Origin: Eutreptiella sp. 'Long Island Sound 2002'
Lineage: Eukaryota; Euglenozoa; Euglenophyceae; Eutreptiales; Eutreptiaceae
NCBI GenBank assembly: GCA_964036045.1
Contig: OZ038392.1
Coordinates: forward strand, 34,423,330-34,487,329
Length of the DNA stretch: 64,000 nucleotides
Direction of reading: 5' to 3'
The notes below the pieces were generated by a model. The model ran no database searches, was not told the DNA's origin, and worked only from the letters and a program-made list of their open reading frames with translations. The position numbers and the translations under genes are program-made. Shown here in pieces: positions 11,907 to 25,065 of the stretch; within the stretch, counting starts at the first letter, position 1; each line of letters opens with the position of its first letter.

Positions 11907-13645
11907 CAACTTCCCGAATGGCCTCAATACCCCCTCTTCCACCAGTACCTCACGCAGACGGCACGAGCAGCGGGACACACTTTGCCAGGAAGCAAAGACA
12001 TGCAGGCAGCCTACGGAGACTTCGAAAAGCAGCACGCCCCATCCCATCCCAGCGACACCGCCGTACACACCCACCGGCTCAAAACACGAACCTGTCCCCC
12101 CGGTGGCGGGCCCAGTCCGACCGCTAACCCTACTACTAGCCCCGAGCGAAGCCAAACGCACGCAAACAATCGTCATCCACCACGAGGCAAAATGGCGCAT
12201 ACCGAAGCACCACATGACCGCCTGAGACCTACCGAAGGTCCCCCACGACTCCCAGGGCATGCCACGCACATGTTGGGCCTGTGACTCCGAAGCACCCACC
12301 ACGCCGTGGCCCGTATTGCACGTCATAGCACTCCACCACACCCACCCCACAGCCGACTTACCACCACAAGCCTACACACGGGTAGCCCCATGGTACCACC
12401 GCACCGAAGCAAACCCCACGGTGGCGTGGAACCCCGACCACAAACCCCAATGGCTGTTCACCACAACGCCCACCTGGCCCCGCCCCGACCCGGCAGGAGT
12501 CGCCATCCGTTACAGCATGTGCGAACCAGGCAGAACGGGCAAGCACGAGCACCCCTACTACCCACTCCACCACTCCTGTCACACACCGGAGTACCGAACG
12601 CAGACCCTCACATGCCGCGACCTAAACCCGGACACGGCCTACGTCCTCCACTACATCTACTCCTACCTCACACAAGGGCAACCAGAACAGCGGCTCAGAG
12701 CCATGTCCCCCCAAGCAAAACACATCATCTCCAAAGGAATAGGGGTGTACGCCACCCCCGTCCTGCAGCCCACCACCCCGGTGGCCCACTTCACCACGGC
12801 CTTGCCATATACGCCTACCTGCCCATGAACCCATGCCGCCTCCCACAACCATCACTGGCGGACCTACTCTTCTTCACCGACGACTCACGCGAATTCGCCC
12901 TCACGCCCAACCCTGGAGGGGCCACCCCACAGCTAACCCACACCGGGGGACATTACCGCATGGACCACCACAAGGGCCGCACCACCTACAGGGCCTCGTT
13001 ACACGGGGAACTGGGGGCCATGGGCGATGCCATCGCAGAAGTTGCGGCCCACCTACCCGCCTACCTCCCGCACAACGTCCGGGTCTGGTTCGTGGTGGAC
13101 GCCACTGTAGACACACACCTACTCGTCCGCATAGCAAGGGAACAACTCCACAAAGCCACGGCGACAAGCCTCGGCACACAAGCACTGCTACTCTGGAAAG
13201 CCCTTCGCAGCCTTCCCCCCTACGTCCAACTTCACATCCTGAAACAAGAATCCCACAGGCACCAATACGGAAATGGTAAGGTCGACCACCAGGCAGTACA
13301 CGAGCGCACTACGCACCTGCCGACCCTCCAGGTCCCCGACCTCGGCCGAAACCACACGCACCTCCAACACATACCCCCCAGACCGAAGCCCCATTGGACC
13401 CCGGATTGGGTGCCAGAAGACGCCCCCTACACCTCACACGACAGGGCATACCATTACCCAAACCCCATCCAACATCTCGCCCGCGTGCTCGGCGACACAG
13501 ACGGCCGAGCACTTATCCAAGAGCTCCGGGAGAATCTGATGGTCCCCCTCTAGAACTCGGCACTCCGCCCAGCGAACGTCCCAGCCCACTTCCAGAAACG
13601 ACGCATCCTGCTCCTCAGGGAGCAAATACCGCTCCTCACCAGGAG
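11907..13645 (+). pseudogene. LINE-A connection and RNase H domain, frameshifted
   Basis: Protein-like text continues from the RT across three frame segments: 11907-12284, about 12259-12828, then about 12800-13645. The last carries an RNase H-like domain: LLFFTDDSREF (first Asp), ASLHGELGAM (Glu), VWFVVDATVD (Asp), then a SH..GN..D pattern near QYGNGKVDHQA. A TAG at 13551-13553 is followed in frame by clear protein text (HFQKRRILLLREQ), so it is a nonsense mutation and not the natural end. The text is cut at 13645 by the start of LINE-B. Confidence 0.7.
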
Positions 13646-16600
13646 GTTTGTCGTGCAGTGGGGGCGGCGTTCATGTCGCCGATGACGATCGTGGGGGCGA
13701 GCATGGCCATCTGGCGGTATGCTTCGGCCAGGGCCTGGAGATAGGGTTCCGTGGCGTCGCCAAAGGGGACGTGGGCGTTGATGACGTTGAGTTGCCCTTC
13801 GTCTCGTAGACGCTTAGTCTCCCTGGGATGCTGAGGTGGCGGACGAGGTGGACGTGGATGCCGCCTCGGGCACATAACGGGGTCCCCTTGTGCCAGTAGC
13901 ATTTGTACGCTTTCTGGTCCGGGGTCCGAGGTCTGGAGGGTCGTCGCGTTGTAGGCCTTGTTCCTGGAAGGTGAGGAGGTGGGGAACCCACTCTGCTCCC
14001 TGTGTCATCGGGAGCTCCTGCAGGGCGGCTGTGGCGTCGTTGAAGTATGTGATGGCCGGGTGGTTGAGGTCGAGGAGGTTGATGGTGGCCGCAGTGGGGG
14101 CGGGCCGGGGCTGTGGAGGCTTGCGCCCCCGCCTCGGGCCCGTCAGAGAGGGGGATTGGGGAAGGGGACTGTTTGCCTGGTGGTGGGCGTTTGGGTAGGC
14201 GCGGTGGGGGGAGGCCCTGGCTCCAGTCAGGGGGGAGCTCCCCGGTGTACTTGGTACCTCCGTGGGCCTTGTTCTCGTCGGTGAGGAGCCGGATGGGGTT
14301 GGCGCTATTGAGCTCCAGCGTGTGGCTTTCTGGCTTGTCTGGGGCGCTGTTGCCTTGGTCTAGCTCCCTTTGGCGGTGCCAGATCACCCAGATCTGTACC
14401 CCATCGTTGGGACCCAGTTCGCGGAGGTGGTACTTGATGGTGCCCTCACACCAGATCCAGTTGCCTGTGTGGTCGTTGCGGAATGGTTGCTGGACCTTCG
14501 CGCCTTTTTGGAATTCTTGGTACAGTTCGGGTTGGGGAAGTGCTGGTGGCGGGAGGGAGGATGATGAGGGTGCTTGGTCCGGGTGGGGTGGTGGTGGTGG
14601 TGGGAGTCGAGATGATGAGGATGTTTGGTCCGGGTTTGCCGGGACGTTCTGGGGGGGTGCGGGGGGTTGGGAGGTTGTTGCCCTGCCATTTCTTCCGGTT
14701 CGCTGGGGGTTGGGGGCGGATGCGCCCTTTTTCCCTCTGGCTCTCTTGGGTGGGACTGGAGGCGGTGGGGCTGGGGGCGCGTTGGGTTGGGAGAATGGGT
14801 GGGTGCCTTGCTGGCCCGGATCCCTTAGCGGGGGCTCTGCCGGCGTTTGCATTGTCGCCTTCCCGTGGCTGCGCCCGAGATCGGCGAGCTTGCGTACGGC
14901 CTCCGGGGGGTCTGTTGGCCGTGCCAGTGCGGCCGGGCTGTTGTCGAAAGGGTGGTGGAGGTAGTAGTTCCTCATTGCCTTGGCCTGCATGACCCAGGCC
15001 TCTGTTGGTTCTGGTGTGTGTGGACCGTTGGGGGATCCTTGAGCCCAGTAGAGTGCTGTGTGGAGGGCTTCCCACGTGGTGCCTTCGCAGCCTGTGAGGG
15101 TGGTGGCTTGGAGGAGTCGCTGTCGGCCTCGTGGGGGGTCTTCCGGGTCCATTTCTGGGTTGTAGGCCTGGGCCGCCATGAGGACTCCGTGTGCCCAGTG
15201 GAGCCACACCATTTGGCGTCTGCTTTGAGGATGTGAACGGCGGGGTATTGGGGGGGCGCGTCCAGGGTGTCCCACGACGCGATGGCCAGCTCTATCCTGG
15301 AGGGGTGGAGGTGTGGGGCGGCCCTGCGGGCTGATAGTTGATCGATGTGGAAGGGGGTGACGGGATCCCTGGGGCCTTGCGGCGGTGGGGGCATCGCTGA
15401 GATGGCTTTGGGGTCCCAGTGGTGTTCGTGGGCGGCGAGGGTGTATAGGGCGGCAGTGATGATGTGGTGAACTTGTCCCTCCAGGACGATGTGGCGCTTC
15501 GTGCTGAAGTCCTCTGGTAGGTGGGCTGTGGGGTGGACGGTGATGTGGGCCAGAGCGCGTTGGTGGTTCTTTTTTCCCCCGTGTGGCGCCTGCGCCCGTT
15601 TGTCCCCCGGAATGTGTTGGTGCTGGTGTTTTGGTGGGGACGGTCCAAGAGCGAGGGACTCTACCCTGTGCATGGGGATGGCGTGTTCCCTGGACCTGTT
15701 GGGCAGGATGTATATGCCTGGGTCCCCTGGTATGGTGCCGAGGTACATGTTGCCCGTGATGGTGGGGGCCGGGAACGGCTGGCGCAGGGGCGAGGTGCAT
15801 GGGGTGGAGCAGGGCGGGTCGTGGTGCTCACACCGGGGGTGGTTGATGCCGTATGGGGTGATGTGTACGGCGAAGGGTCCGACGGCGCGCTGTGGTTTGT
15901 GGGGTTGGATGCTGTTTAGGCGTGCCACCGCCCGTGTGTGGGAGCGCCCTTCGCTGATCCACACGGCGTCTGCCCGTGCTGCCGCTGAGTTCAGGCAGTC
16001 CGTGATGAGGCCTGTGATCGTGCGGTTGTGGGTGGTATCGGACACTCTGGCGGGGGGGGCGCTGATGCGGGGGATGGTGTGATCTTTTTGGAGGGTGCGG
16101 GCCTTGCGCCTTGCGTCATGTCGGTGCTGGGCCTCCTCGGTGGGGGTGTGCGTGCCTGTGTGTCTGGGTTTCTTGTTGGGGCGGTCCGCCGTGTGGAAGG
16201 GGGTGGGCCAGGAGGGGGCGTGATGGAGAGTGGGGCGTGGGAGGCCCCCTCGCGTTGCCCACGTGTACAGGGTGGTCGCGGCAGTCCCCTCCGCCTGTAT
16301 GGTGTATCGCTCGTCATGTCGGCGTTGGGTGACGAGAACGTTGGGGGCCGTCAGCTCATACACCTGCGTGGTGTGGGGGAGCTGGCGGGTGACGGTGATC
16401 TTGGCGGCGTCGTTCTTGCCGGTGGTGGTGTGGGGAACGATGTAGTGAGTCGTGCATTCGTCGTGGGGGGCGTGCTCCACTGTGTCCATCTTGAGTGGGG
16501 GGTGGAGTGGCTTCGGCGATGGGGGCTTTTCTTGGGCTTTCGCGTGGGGTGCCACTTTGGTTTCAACCAGGTATTGCGGGCTCCAGGTTTCCGGGGCCCC

Positions 16601-19600
16601 TACCTGGGTGGCTGCCGCTACCGCGGCTTGGAGGAGGGCGGTGGTGTTGGTGTCGAGGGGGGGGGGAGGGTTGGCTGTGGGGTGAGGGTGTCGTAGTCCT
16701 GGTACGCCCAACAAATGGTGTAGCCTCGTTGGGCGTTGCGGTGCGGGGTCTGCGTCTGGGCTTGCTGGATGGACAGTGCGGTCCTGACGTCCTCCGCTGC
16801 TTGTGGGTTTATGGGGATGGCGTATGCCCATAACCCTGGGGTGTGTATGCCGCGTGGTGCTTGGCCTACCCCTCGTACCAGGTGGAGGGTGTGGTGGGTG
16901 CGTGTGAGTCCCAGGTCTTCCTGGAGGAGGTCCGCACGGATGTCCTCTCACCGTTGCTGCCAGGTGTCTGTGTGGTCGTTGGGGGCGGGGTAGGTGATGA
17001 CGATTGCTTGCCATGGGGTGGGGCCCGGGTGTACCGTAATAGGTGCCGATGATGCTTGTGGGGGCATGTGGATGGGGTGGGTGGGGGCTGCTGTTATGGG
17101 TTCTCCGTCCGTTGGTGTGACGGTGGCATCCCCTTGGACGGTGAGGAGGAGGTGGTGGCGGTCCGTCGGTAGTGTCCAGGTGGTGGTGGGTTTGGTGATT
17201 GAGTGGAGGCGGATGGCCTGGATTTCCGGTGTGATTTCGTCTCACCGGATCGTGCCGTTGTGGACTGCCCGATCTCGCGGTAGGTCCCGAAACCCGTTGC
17301 GGTCCGGGGTGGTGCGGTGTTGTGGGGGGACCTCCATTGTGGTGATGGGGTGGGTGAGGGGCTCTTTGTGGGGGTTTCCCTGTGCGGTCGGTGGGGGCGG
17401 CGCTTGGGGCATCTCGTCGTCCACTTGCTGTGGGGCTTTCACTTCTTGTAGTTCCGCGCTGACGGTGGCGAAGACGTCTTGGAGGGTGGGGGAGGCCGGG
17501 GGTGCAGTGTTGGATCGTTCCAGGTGATGTGGTACCCCGCTGCATTCCCGGGGTCTTGCTGTATGGTGATGGCGGAGTAGGCGTCGTCTTCAGGCCTCCA
17601 ACGGTGTGGATTGTGGTCCTGGGGGTGGAGGGTGATGGTGTTGCGGTGTTTCCAGCTGTGGTATGCAAGCAGGGCGTGGAGGCCGTGCCTGGTGTCCCCA
17701 GGCGGGCGGGGGTAGGTCACTGCTGCCGCCTCCAGGAAGGTGTTCATGGTGCCTTTCCAGGTGTCTTCCCAGAGAAGGTCGTCCTCCGTGCCCCATTCGT
17801 TGTCCTCTACTTTCTCCAGCCTCCACCCCTGGAGGGTCGTGTGGTCCGTTGAAAGCTCGCGGTGGACGGATTGGTAGTACTGCTCGGCGTCCATGGGGTG
17901 GGGTAGGGTGCCAGCCAGTGTGGTGTAGATGTCCTTTGGGGGGGGGGCGGCGAAGGGCCGGGGGGGGGGCCGGGTTCTTGTCGCTGGTGCTCCGCGTTCT
18001 GGTCCGCGGTGGCTGCGAGGGACATGGGGCGGGGTTGCATGGGGTGGTTGGGTTCCTGCGGGTCCGTGGTTTGCTGGAGGGCGTGTGGGCGCGGGGCCTT
18101 GGCTGCCAGTAGGTGCTGGATGGTTGGGAGGACATCGTAGTTGTCGTCCCACGGGCAGTGGGCTTCAGCGCACGTCCTGTCGGGGGAAGCGGGGGGACGG
18201 TGTGGCTGCGATGTTGCGGGGCGGTATACGACAGGGTGGGTGACGCGTGCGGGTGGCGGGAGGACGAGTGGTGGCGTGCTCGCTCTCCTGTTCCGTTCAC
18301 CTTGACCTCTGACCCTTGGGGCCCCGGTCGTGGGGCGGCCCGGTGAGGTGCAGTGGGTGCTGGGGGGTTCTCATGGTGTGGGCTGTTGGTAGGTGGCGTG
18401 GTCGGTGCAGGTGGCGTAGTGGGGGTGATGGTGGTGGTGAGGGTGGTGTGGGTGTGGGTGCTGGAGCGGGTGTTTGCGCCGCTGGCGGCGCCGCTGGCGA
18501 GGGTGGTATAGGTGATAGTGCTGGCGGGGGCGGTGCAGGCTTCGTGTTATGTGATCGTGAGGTTGGTGGGTCAGCCGGTCAGTGTTGTCGCTGTTGCTGT
18601 CGCCGGTGGTGTTGGCGCCTCTGGTGGTGTCGGTAATGCTGATGCTGATGCTGATGATTGTGATGGCAGGGTGTTGCTTTCGACGTTACGGGCGGCGGTG
18701 TTGCCGGTGGTATCAATGGTGAGGGTGCTGTCCTTAGGTGCCGGGGGCGTAACGTATCGGGGCTGGATGCTGGCGGTGGTGGTGAGGGTGCTGTAGATGA
18801 CGCGTCGGTTGGTGGGGCCGATGACGTCGGCGACGGAGGTGCGGTACGTGTTGTGGTGGTGAGGGTGGCGTAGGGGGCGCTCGGAGTAACGGTGAGGGTG
18901 GTGTCAGCGACGGTGGGGGTATTGTGGGTGGTGTACTGGGTGATGGTGGTGGGGAGCAAGGTTGTCCTTGGACTTGGGGTAACTCTCGTCCGGTGATGGT
19001 GGTGCTGGTGGTGTCACTCTCGAGGCTGTTGGTGACGCCAGGCTCCTGGCGCTGCGTGGGTTGATGGTGCCGCTGGCGAGGTCGACGGTGAGTGTGGGTG
19101 GTGGCGTTGGGGACGGCGTTGCCGATGATGTCACGGGCGTGGGTGTGGCGGTGGTGGTGATGTGGATGTTAGTTCATCGAGGTTGGTGGCGGTGATGGCG
19201 AGGGCGCTGTTGGTGTCTTCCAAGGTGTCGGTGATATCAATGGTGGGTGCCGTGTGGGTGTCGCACGTATCGGGGGTCGGCATCGCCGGCGGTGGGGGTG
19301 TTGCAGATGGTGTTACGGTTGATGGTGTTGGCGATGTCAATGGTGGTGCTGCCTCTGGGTGTGGGTCCGCGTGCAGGGAACCTGTGGGCGGTTTTGGGCG
19401 CTATTGGCCGGCTCTCCTGCTGGTTCTGGTGATGTTCATCGTCGTCTGGCCTTGCTGGTGTTGGGTGGCTGTTCCTAGCGGAGGATGATATCTCTGGTGG
19501 GGATGCTGCTGGGGTTTGGGTGTAGGTGGGGTTTAGGGTGTGGGGCTGACGTCGTTGGTGGCTGGTGCCGATGGTTGGTGGTGTGACTGGTGGTGGTGGC

Positions 19601-20071
19601 GCTGGTGACAGCGTTAGTGGGGGTGTTGGCTGTTGGTGAGGTTGCCGTTGCTGGTGTTTCGGGTGGTGGTGGTGATGGTGCTGCTGGTTGTGCAGATGGC
19701 GGGGGTTGTAGGCGATGCCGTTGTTGCTTGTGGGAGGGTGTGGGTGGTCTCTGGGCCCTGTTTGGTGTCTGCTGTTGCTGCTCCTGGCTGGGGGGTCCGG
19801 TGGGTGCTGGTGTTTGGTCGCCAGTCCTGTTGGTGTTTAGGTAGTGGTGGCGGTGATGTAGGTGTTGTATCCTGGTTGCTGTCGTTCCGGGTGACTTCGT
19901 TTGCGGGGGTAGCGCGGATGGTGCTGTGGGCTTTGGCGTCGCTGGTGATGCCAAGGTCAGGGTGCCGCAGGTGAGGCTTTGGTGGTTGGCTTGGTGTTGG
20001 GTGTGGGCCTGCACTTGGGTGGTCGGCGATTCTTGGTGTAGGGGGGGGCCTGGCGTGCGCTGGTGGTCGGT
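13646..20071 (-). mobile_element. LINE-B: second, oppositely oriented copy, 5' half only (right arm)
   Basis: On the minus strand this repeats the 5' region and partial endonuclease of LINE-A, from 20071 down to 13646. The endonuclease text (LTFQEQGLQ, then IGDMNAAPTARQT) stops at the same base as in LINE-A. LINE-B is less damaged in places; for example the codon that is TGA at 5167 in LINE-A is GGA here. It shares at least one nonsense codon with LINE-A (TGA in a CGG-TGA-GAC context near 17250). LINE insertions usually lose their 5' end, so a copy with a 5' half and no 3' half is unusual. The long 898-residue minus frame at 14972-17668 is partly a composition shadow. Confidence 0.8.
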
Positions 20072-22789
20072 TGGTGGTCTGTTGGCTCGTGGTCCTGGTG
20101 GTGCCGGTCTCTGGTGTTGGGGTAGTTCCTTCACCTATCTTGTGGTCTGCAGTTGTAGGTGTTGAACCAGGTGCTGTCAAGGGTGTCGATGCCGTGGGTG
20201 GGTGGGTGCTGCTGTGATGCTGATGTTCGTGGCTTAGGTAACGTCGTTGGTGAGGGTGCCGTCCGCGGAGCTCCGGGTTTTGGTGCCGCTAGTGATGTGG
20301 ATGGCGAGGGCGTTGTAGGTGATGCCGTCGGGGCGGGGCCTCGCCACTCCTGGCGGAGGGCCCCGTGGCTGTTGCTGGCCGGTGCGTTGGCCCTGGCGGT
20401 GTTGGCCGCGTCTGGTGTCGGGGCAGCTCTTGGTGTTTTTGATGCCGATGGCGTTGCACCGGGTGCTGTCACTGCGGTTGCTGTCGCTGATGCTCGGGGT
20501 TGTTGTCGCTGAGGTTGCGTTGTTGGCGGTGCCGTTGTTGATGCCGGTTACTGTGTCTCTGGTGTTGATGATGTTGAGGGCGTTGCTGGTGGCTCTGGTG
20601 TGGGTCCGTGTGTGGGCGGTCAGTGGCTTGTGCCCGGACGTGGCGTGGGCTGTTTCTGTTCCGGGATGGGGGCTTGGTGGGCGGTGGCGCTGGCCGGTCC
20701 CCGCTGGCTCTTACAGGGTTGCTGTAGGTGGCGTGGGTGGCTGGTGATGCCGATGGTGAGGGTGTTGCAGGTGATGCTCCGGGTGACGTCGTTGGTGTGG
20801 TTGGTGTAGGTGGCACCGGTGGTGGCGACGGTGTGGGTGCCGTTGGTGATGGTTTGGTGGATGGTGCCTCGTGCGATGCTTTGGTGGCGAGGGTGCTGTT
20901 GATGATGGTTGCGGGCGTGTGCCCTTACCTCCCCTGGTGGAGGTTTGGTGGGTGGAAGCGGTTTTGGTGGCGTTGGCTGCCTCTGGTGTCGGAGGTTGCC
21001 GCTGGTGACACTGATGATGGTGGTGGTGTTAGTGATGGCGTTGTTGGTGCCGTTGGCGTGGGTGGTGTTGGTGCTGTATCTGGTGTTGTTTCGCGTGGGT
21101 GTCGTAGGTGTTGCTGTGGACGGCGGTGCCGCTGGTGATGGCGTTGGTGAGGGTGCTGGTGTTGTTTGCCAGTGGTGTTGGTGAATCCGGTGGTGGGCGT
21201 GGTGGCGGAGGCGGTCCTGGGTGCGGGCCTGTGTCCGGCGCGGCTGTGGCCGTTTGCCGGTGTTCGGTGGCTTCTTGTGCTGTTTTGATGTTGACGAGGG
21301 TGTAGTGCGTGTTTTGGTGCGTGTTGGGGTTGCTGGTGTTGCCGACGGTGGGGGCGTTGCGGTGGTTGTTGGCGCCGGTGGGGGTGGCCGTGGTGATGTA
21401 CTGGGTGCCGTTGCCGCTGGTGTTGAGGGTGTTGTGGGTGACGTTCGGTTTGGGAGGTGTTGGTGGTGTTGCTGGTGTGGGTGTTGCAGTCATTGGTGTT
21501 GGGTGTGGGCTTGGGCGTGGTTGGTCGTTGGGTGTTACTGGGCGTGGGCCCTCGCCACTCCTGGCTGAGGGCTTTGTGTGCGGCGCTGCGCGTTGGTCTA
21601 CCCGTCTGTCCTAGTGGTGTTTCTGGCGGCGCTTCACCTCTCCTGGCGGAGGGTTCTTTGGGGTTTCCTGTGTGGTGTGTGTTTGTGGTGCGGGCGGTGC
21701 TCGCGCTTTTGTGTGTTGTGTGTGTTTGCGGGGCTCGTGTTGGTGGTGGCTCCGGTGATGTGTGTTGTGTGTGCCCGGTTGTGTGTGTGTGGTGTGTCGG
21801 TGGTGCGTTTGGGTGCCTGTCCGCGCCTCTCTGGGCTTGGGTTGGCGACTCTGTTGGGGTGTGGGAGCTGTGCGTTGTGGTCCCTCGGCTGCCCTGGCTG
21901 TGGGGCCTGGGTGTGGTTCACCGCCACTCCTGGCTGGGGTCTGTTGGTGGTGGTGCGTTCCCCTGCCGCCCCCTTTTGCGTGCCCCCCCCCCCCTCTTTC
22001 TCCTGGCCGGGCTTGGCGTGCTGTTGCCCTGGTGTCTTGTCCGGGACTACCCGGGCCGTGGTGGGTGTTTAGTGGGGTTCGGGTGGGGGGGGGGCTCCTT
22101 GACGCTGGCCCGGATCCCTTCCCCTGGTGTTTCCCCTTGGGGGGGCCGATGCTTGCACTCCCCGTCAGGGTGTAACTCTGTTGTACGGGACGTCCATTTG
22201 TACCTGCTCTGTACAAATGGACCTGCTCCGTAGCCAGGTACTCCAGCCCTTCGCGGCACCGGGGTCGGGTACACTGTGGGTGGCAGGGGAGCCCTTGCGG
22301 GACAGACGCGTCTCTTGCCTGTCTTGATGGACGGTGTGCCCTACCCGCAGCCCCTCCCTGGGCCCGAACCGCAGTACTTGCCGTGGGGAGTGCTCTTGGT
22401 CAGGCCCATTGGTCACCTTCCCAGGCCGGTGCCACCTCAAGCCGCTGACCAACGGTCCCGGCCGTATTCCACCTTATTGCGTGTGCTCAGGTGGGGCCGA
22501 TACGGTCACCGGGGGGGCCCCCAAACCCCTGAGGTTGGACCCCTTGCCTGCGTCTCCTGTGGGCCTCTCTTTTCCCGTCCCCCCTTTCCCGCTGTGTCGG
22601 GTGTGGTGGTGGGTTTCCGCCCCTCCTGGCTGGGGTTGGGGGGTGGCTCCTGGCCACCCCTGGCCAAGGTGCTTGTGTGCGTGTCCCCGCTACCCCTGGC
22701 TGGGGCTCGCCGCCGGTGGTGGCGAGTGTCCCCCCGCCTCTCCTGGTTGGGGGTCTTGGGTGTGGGTCTCCGCCTCTCCTGGTTGGGGT

Positions 22790-24030
22790 CTGCTGGTGGT
22801 GCCGGGGGGGCGGCCCTTCGCCACTCCTGGCTGAGGTCTGCCGGTCCGTGGGTTGTGGTGGTGGTGGGTGGCCCCTCGCTACTCCTGGCTGAGGATTCTG
22901 GGTGGGCGTTCCCTCGCCACTCCTGGCTGAGGGCCCCGGGTGCGTTCCCCGCCACTCCTGGCTGGGAGTCCACCGGTGTTGGTGATGCGTGGCCCCTCGC
23001 CACTCCTGGCTGAGGGTCCTGGGTGTGGTTCCCCGCCACTCCTGGCTGGGGGTCCACCGGTGTTGGTGGTCGGTGGCCCCTCGCCACTCCTGGCTGAGGG
23101 TCCTGGGTGTGGTTCCCCGCCACCCCTGGCTGGGGGTCCACCGGTGTCGGTGGTGGGTGGCCCCCCGCCACTCGTGGCTGAGGGTCCTGGGTGTGGTTCC
23201 CCGCCACTCCTGGCTGGGGGTCCGCCGGTGTTGGTGGTGGGTGGCCCCTCGCCACCCCTGGCTGAGGGTCCTAGGTGTGGTTCCCCGCCACTCCTGGCTG
23301 GGGTCGGCCGGCTGCGGCGATCGCCGTTTGTTTGGGATTGGGTGGGGGGTTTCCCGTGTTTTGTGTGTTTGTGGCGCGGCGTGTGCGCGTGGTGTCTGTG
23401 TTGGTGTGTGTGTTGTGTGTTCGTGGTGTCCGTGTTGGTGCTGGTGCGGGTGCGGGTGTGTCTTTCCCGCATGCTTGTGTGTGTGTGTGTGCTTGTGTGG
23501 TGTGTTGGTGGCCCGTGCTTGCCGGTCCGTGGTTCCCCCGACTGGGGTTTGTTGCGGGTGGGTGTGGTTGGTGTGTGGTGTGGTTGGTCTCTCGCCACTC
23601 CTGGCGGAGGCTCCTGAACGCTCCTCTGGGCTGGGTTTCGCTGCCGGTGGTGGTGGGTGTTCCCTGCCACTCCTGGCTGAGGGGCCCCGGGCGCGGCTTC
23701 CCGCCACTCCTGGCTGGGGTCCGCTGGCGGTGGTGTTGTGTGGTCCCTTGCCATTCCTGGCTGCGGGTCCTGGTCGCGGTTCTCCGCCACTCCTGGCTGG
23801 GGTCCGCTGGCGGTGGTGGTGTGGTGTGTGGTCCCTTGCCACTCCTGGCTGCGGGTCCCTGTACCGGTTCCCTCGCCACTCCTGGCTGAGGGTCCCGGGT
23901 GCGGTCCTCTGCCACTCCTGGCTGGGGGGTCCGCTGGTGTCGGTGGTGGGTGGCCCCTCGCCACTCCTGGCTGAGGGTCCTGGTGTGGTTCCCCGCCACT
24001 CCTGGCTGGGTCCGCCGGCTGCGTTGGTGG
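22790..24030 (-). repeat. 84-bp minisatellite (28-codon repeat)
   Basis: Units of about 84 bp (for example starting near 22996, 23079, 23164 and 23247) alternate CCTCGCCACTCCTGGCTGAG and CCCGCCACTCCTGGCTGGGG half-units. The unit is a multiple of three, so all minus-strand frames stay open. One reads as 28-residue repeats containing two SQEWRG boxes. Diverged units continue to about 24.5 kb and resume at 25.08-25.25 kb beyond the CT tract. Confidence 0.8.
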
Positions 24031-24751
24031 CCGCTTCCTTGGGGTTTGGTGGGGTGTTCCCCGTGTTGTGTGTACTGGTGCCGCGGCGCGTGCGTGTGGT
24101 GTCTGTGCTGGCGCGTGTGTGGTGTGTTCGTGGTGTCTGTGTTGGTGGTGCGGGTGTGCATGTGTCCACCGCGTGTGTTTGTGCAGGTGGGTGTGCGTGT
24201 GCGGTGTGTTGGTGGTTTGTGGGTGCCGGTTCTTGTTTCCCCTGGCTGGGGCTTGGTGGTGGTGTCGGTGGGGGTGCGGCTTGTGTTTGTTGTGGTTGGT
24301 CCCTCGCGACTCCTGGCGGAGGCTCCTGAGTGCGTCTCCCCGCTACTCGTGGCTTTGTTACGCTGCCGGTGTTGGTGGGTGCTCCTCTCCACTACTGGCT
24401 GAGGGCCCTGGGTGCGGTCCACCGCCACGTGGCTGAGGTCCGCCGGTGGTGGTGGTTTGTGGTCCTTTGCCACTCCTGGCTGCGTTTTCTGGTTCCGGAT
24501 CCCCGCCACTCCTTGCTGGGGTTCGCCGGTTGCGGTGGGGTGTTGCGTGTGGGTACGGGTGTCCCGTGTGGTGTGTGTTTGTGGTTTGAGTGGTTGCGCG
24601 TGGTGGTCGTGTTGTTGTGTGTTTTGTGTGTTTGTGGTGTACGCGTTGCTGGCGGTGGGGTGTGGTGGTGTGGTGTGGGTGTGTCTTCCGCGTACGCTGG
24701 TGTGCGTGGTTGTGTGTGTGTGGTGCGCAGCTTGGGGCTTGCGGTTGGTGT

Positions 24752-24764
24752 TGGTCTCTCTCCT

Positions 24765-24800
<36 letters not shown>

Positions 24801-24964
24801 TCCCTCTCCCTCTCTCTCCCCCTCTCCCTCCCCCTCTCTCTCTCCCTCTACCTCTCCCTCCCTCTCTCCCTCTTCCTCCCCCTCTCCCTCTCCCTCTCCC
24901 TCTCTCTCTCTGTCTCTCTCTCCCTCTCTCTCTCTCTCCCTCTCTCTTTCTCTCTCTCTCTCTG

Positions 24965-24998
<34 letters not shown>

Positions 24999-25014
24999 TC
25001 TCTGTCTCTCTCTC

Positions 25015-25062
<48 letters not shown>
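24752..25062. repeat. CT-rich microsatellite, about 310 bp
   Basis: An almost pure pyrimidine tract of CT, CCCTCT and TCTG variants. On the minus strand it stays open and reads as Arg-Glu repeats within a 644-residue frame that continues into the SQEWRG units on both sides. It is probably slippage-prone, so its length in the assembly should be treated with caution. Confidence 0.9.

Positions 25063-25065
<3 letters not shown>

Larger units (their letters stand above)
2009..13645 (+). mobile_element. LINE-A: decayed non-LTR retrotransposon (endonuclease, reverse transcriptase, RNase H)
   Basis: In order on the plus strand are a long C-rich 5' region with Pro/Thr/His-rich frames, part of an APE-type endonuclease (about 7980-8429), a reverse transcriptase (about 8440-10717) and an RNase H domain (about 12830-13290). 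This order is that of an endonuclease-bearing LINE. The copy is dead. It has frameshifts, in-frame stops (for example TAA 9824-9826, TGA 12282-12284, TAG 13551-13553), a missing endonuclease C-terminus, a 662-bp internal inversion and a hAT-like insertion. Its 3' end is not reached: the RNase H-side frame stays protein-like past 13553 and is cut at 13645, where an inverted second copy begins. No poly-A tail or target duplication was found. Confidence 0.8.

Noticed and set aside
14972-17668. 898-residue minus-strand open frame, and similar long frames in both LINE arms
   Set aside because: The DNA is extremely C-rich on that strand, which removes stops from several frames at once. Text resembling a conserved protein switches frame within it, so the full-length frame is not treated as a gene.
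22790-24500. CRISPR-like array
   Set aside because: The units are adjacent 84-bp tandem repeats with no unique spacers, in eukaryotic DNA.
24752-25062. Arg-Glu repeat protein as a real gene product
   Set aside because: Any CT microsatellite gives Arg-Glu on the opposite strand. There is no independent support for translation.
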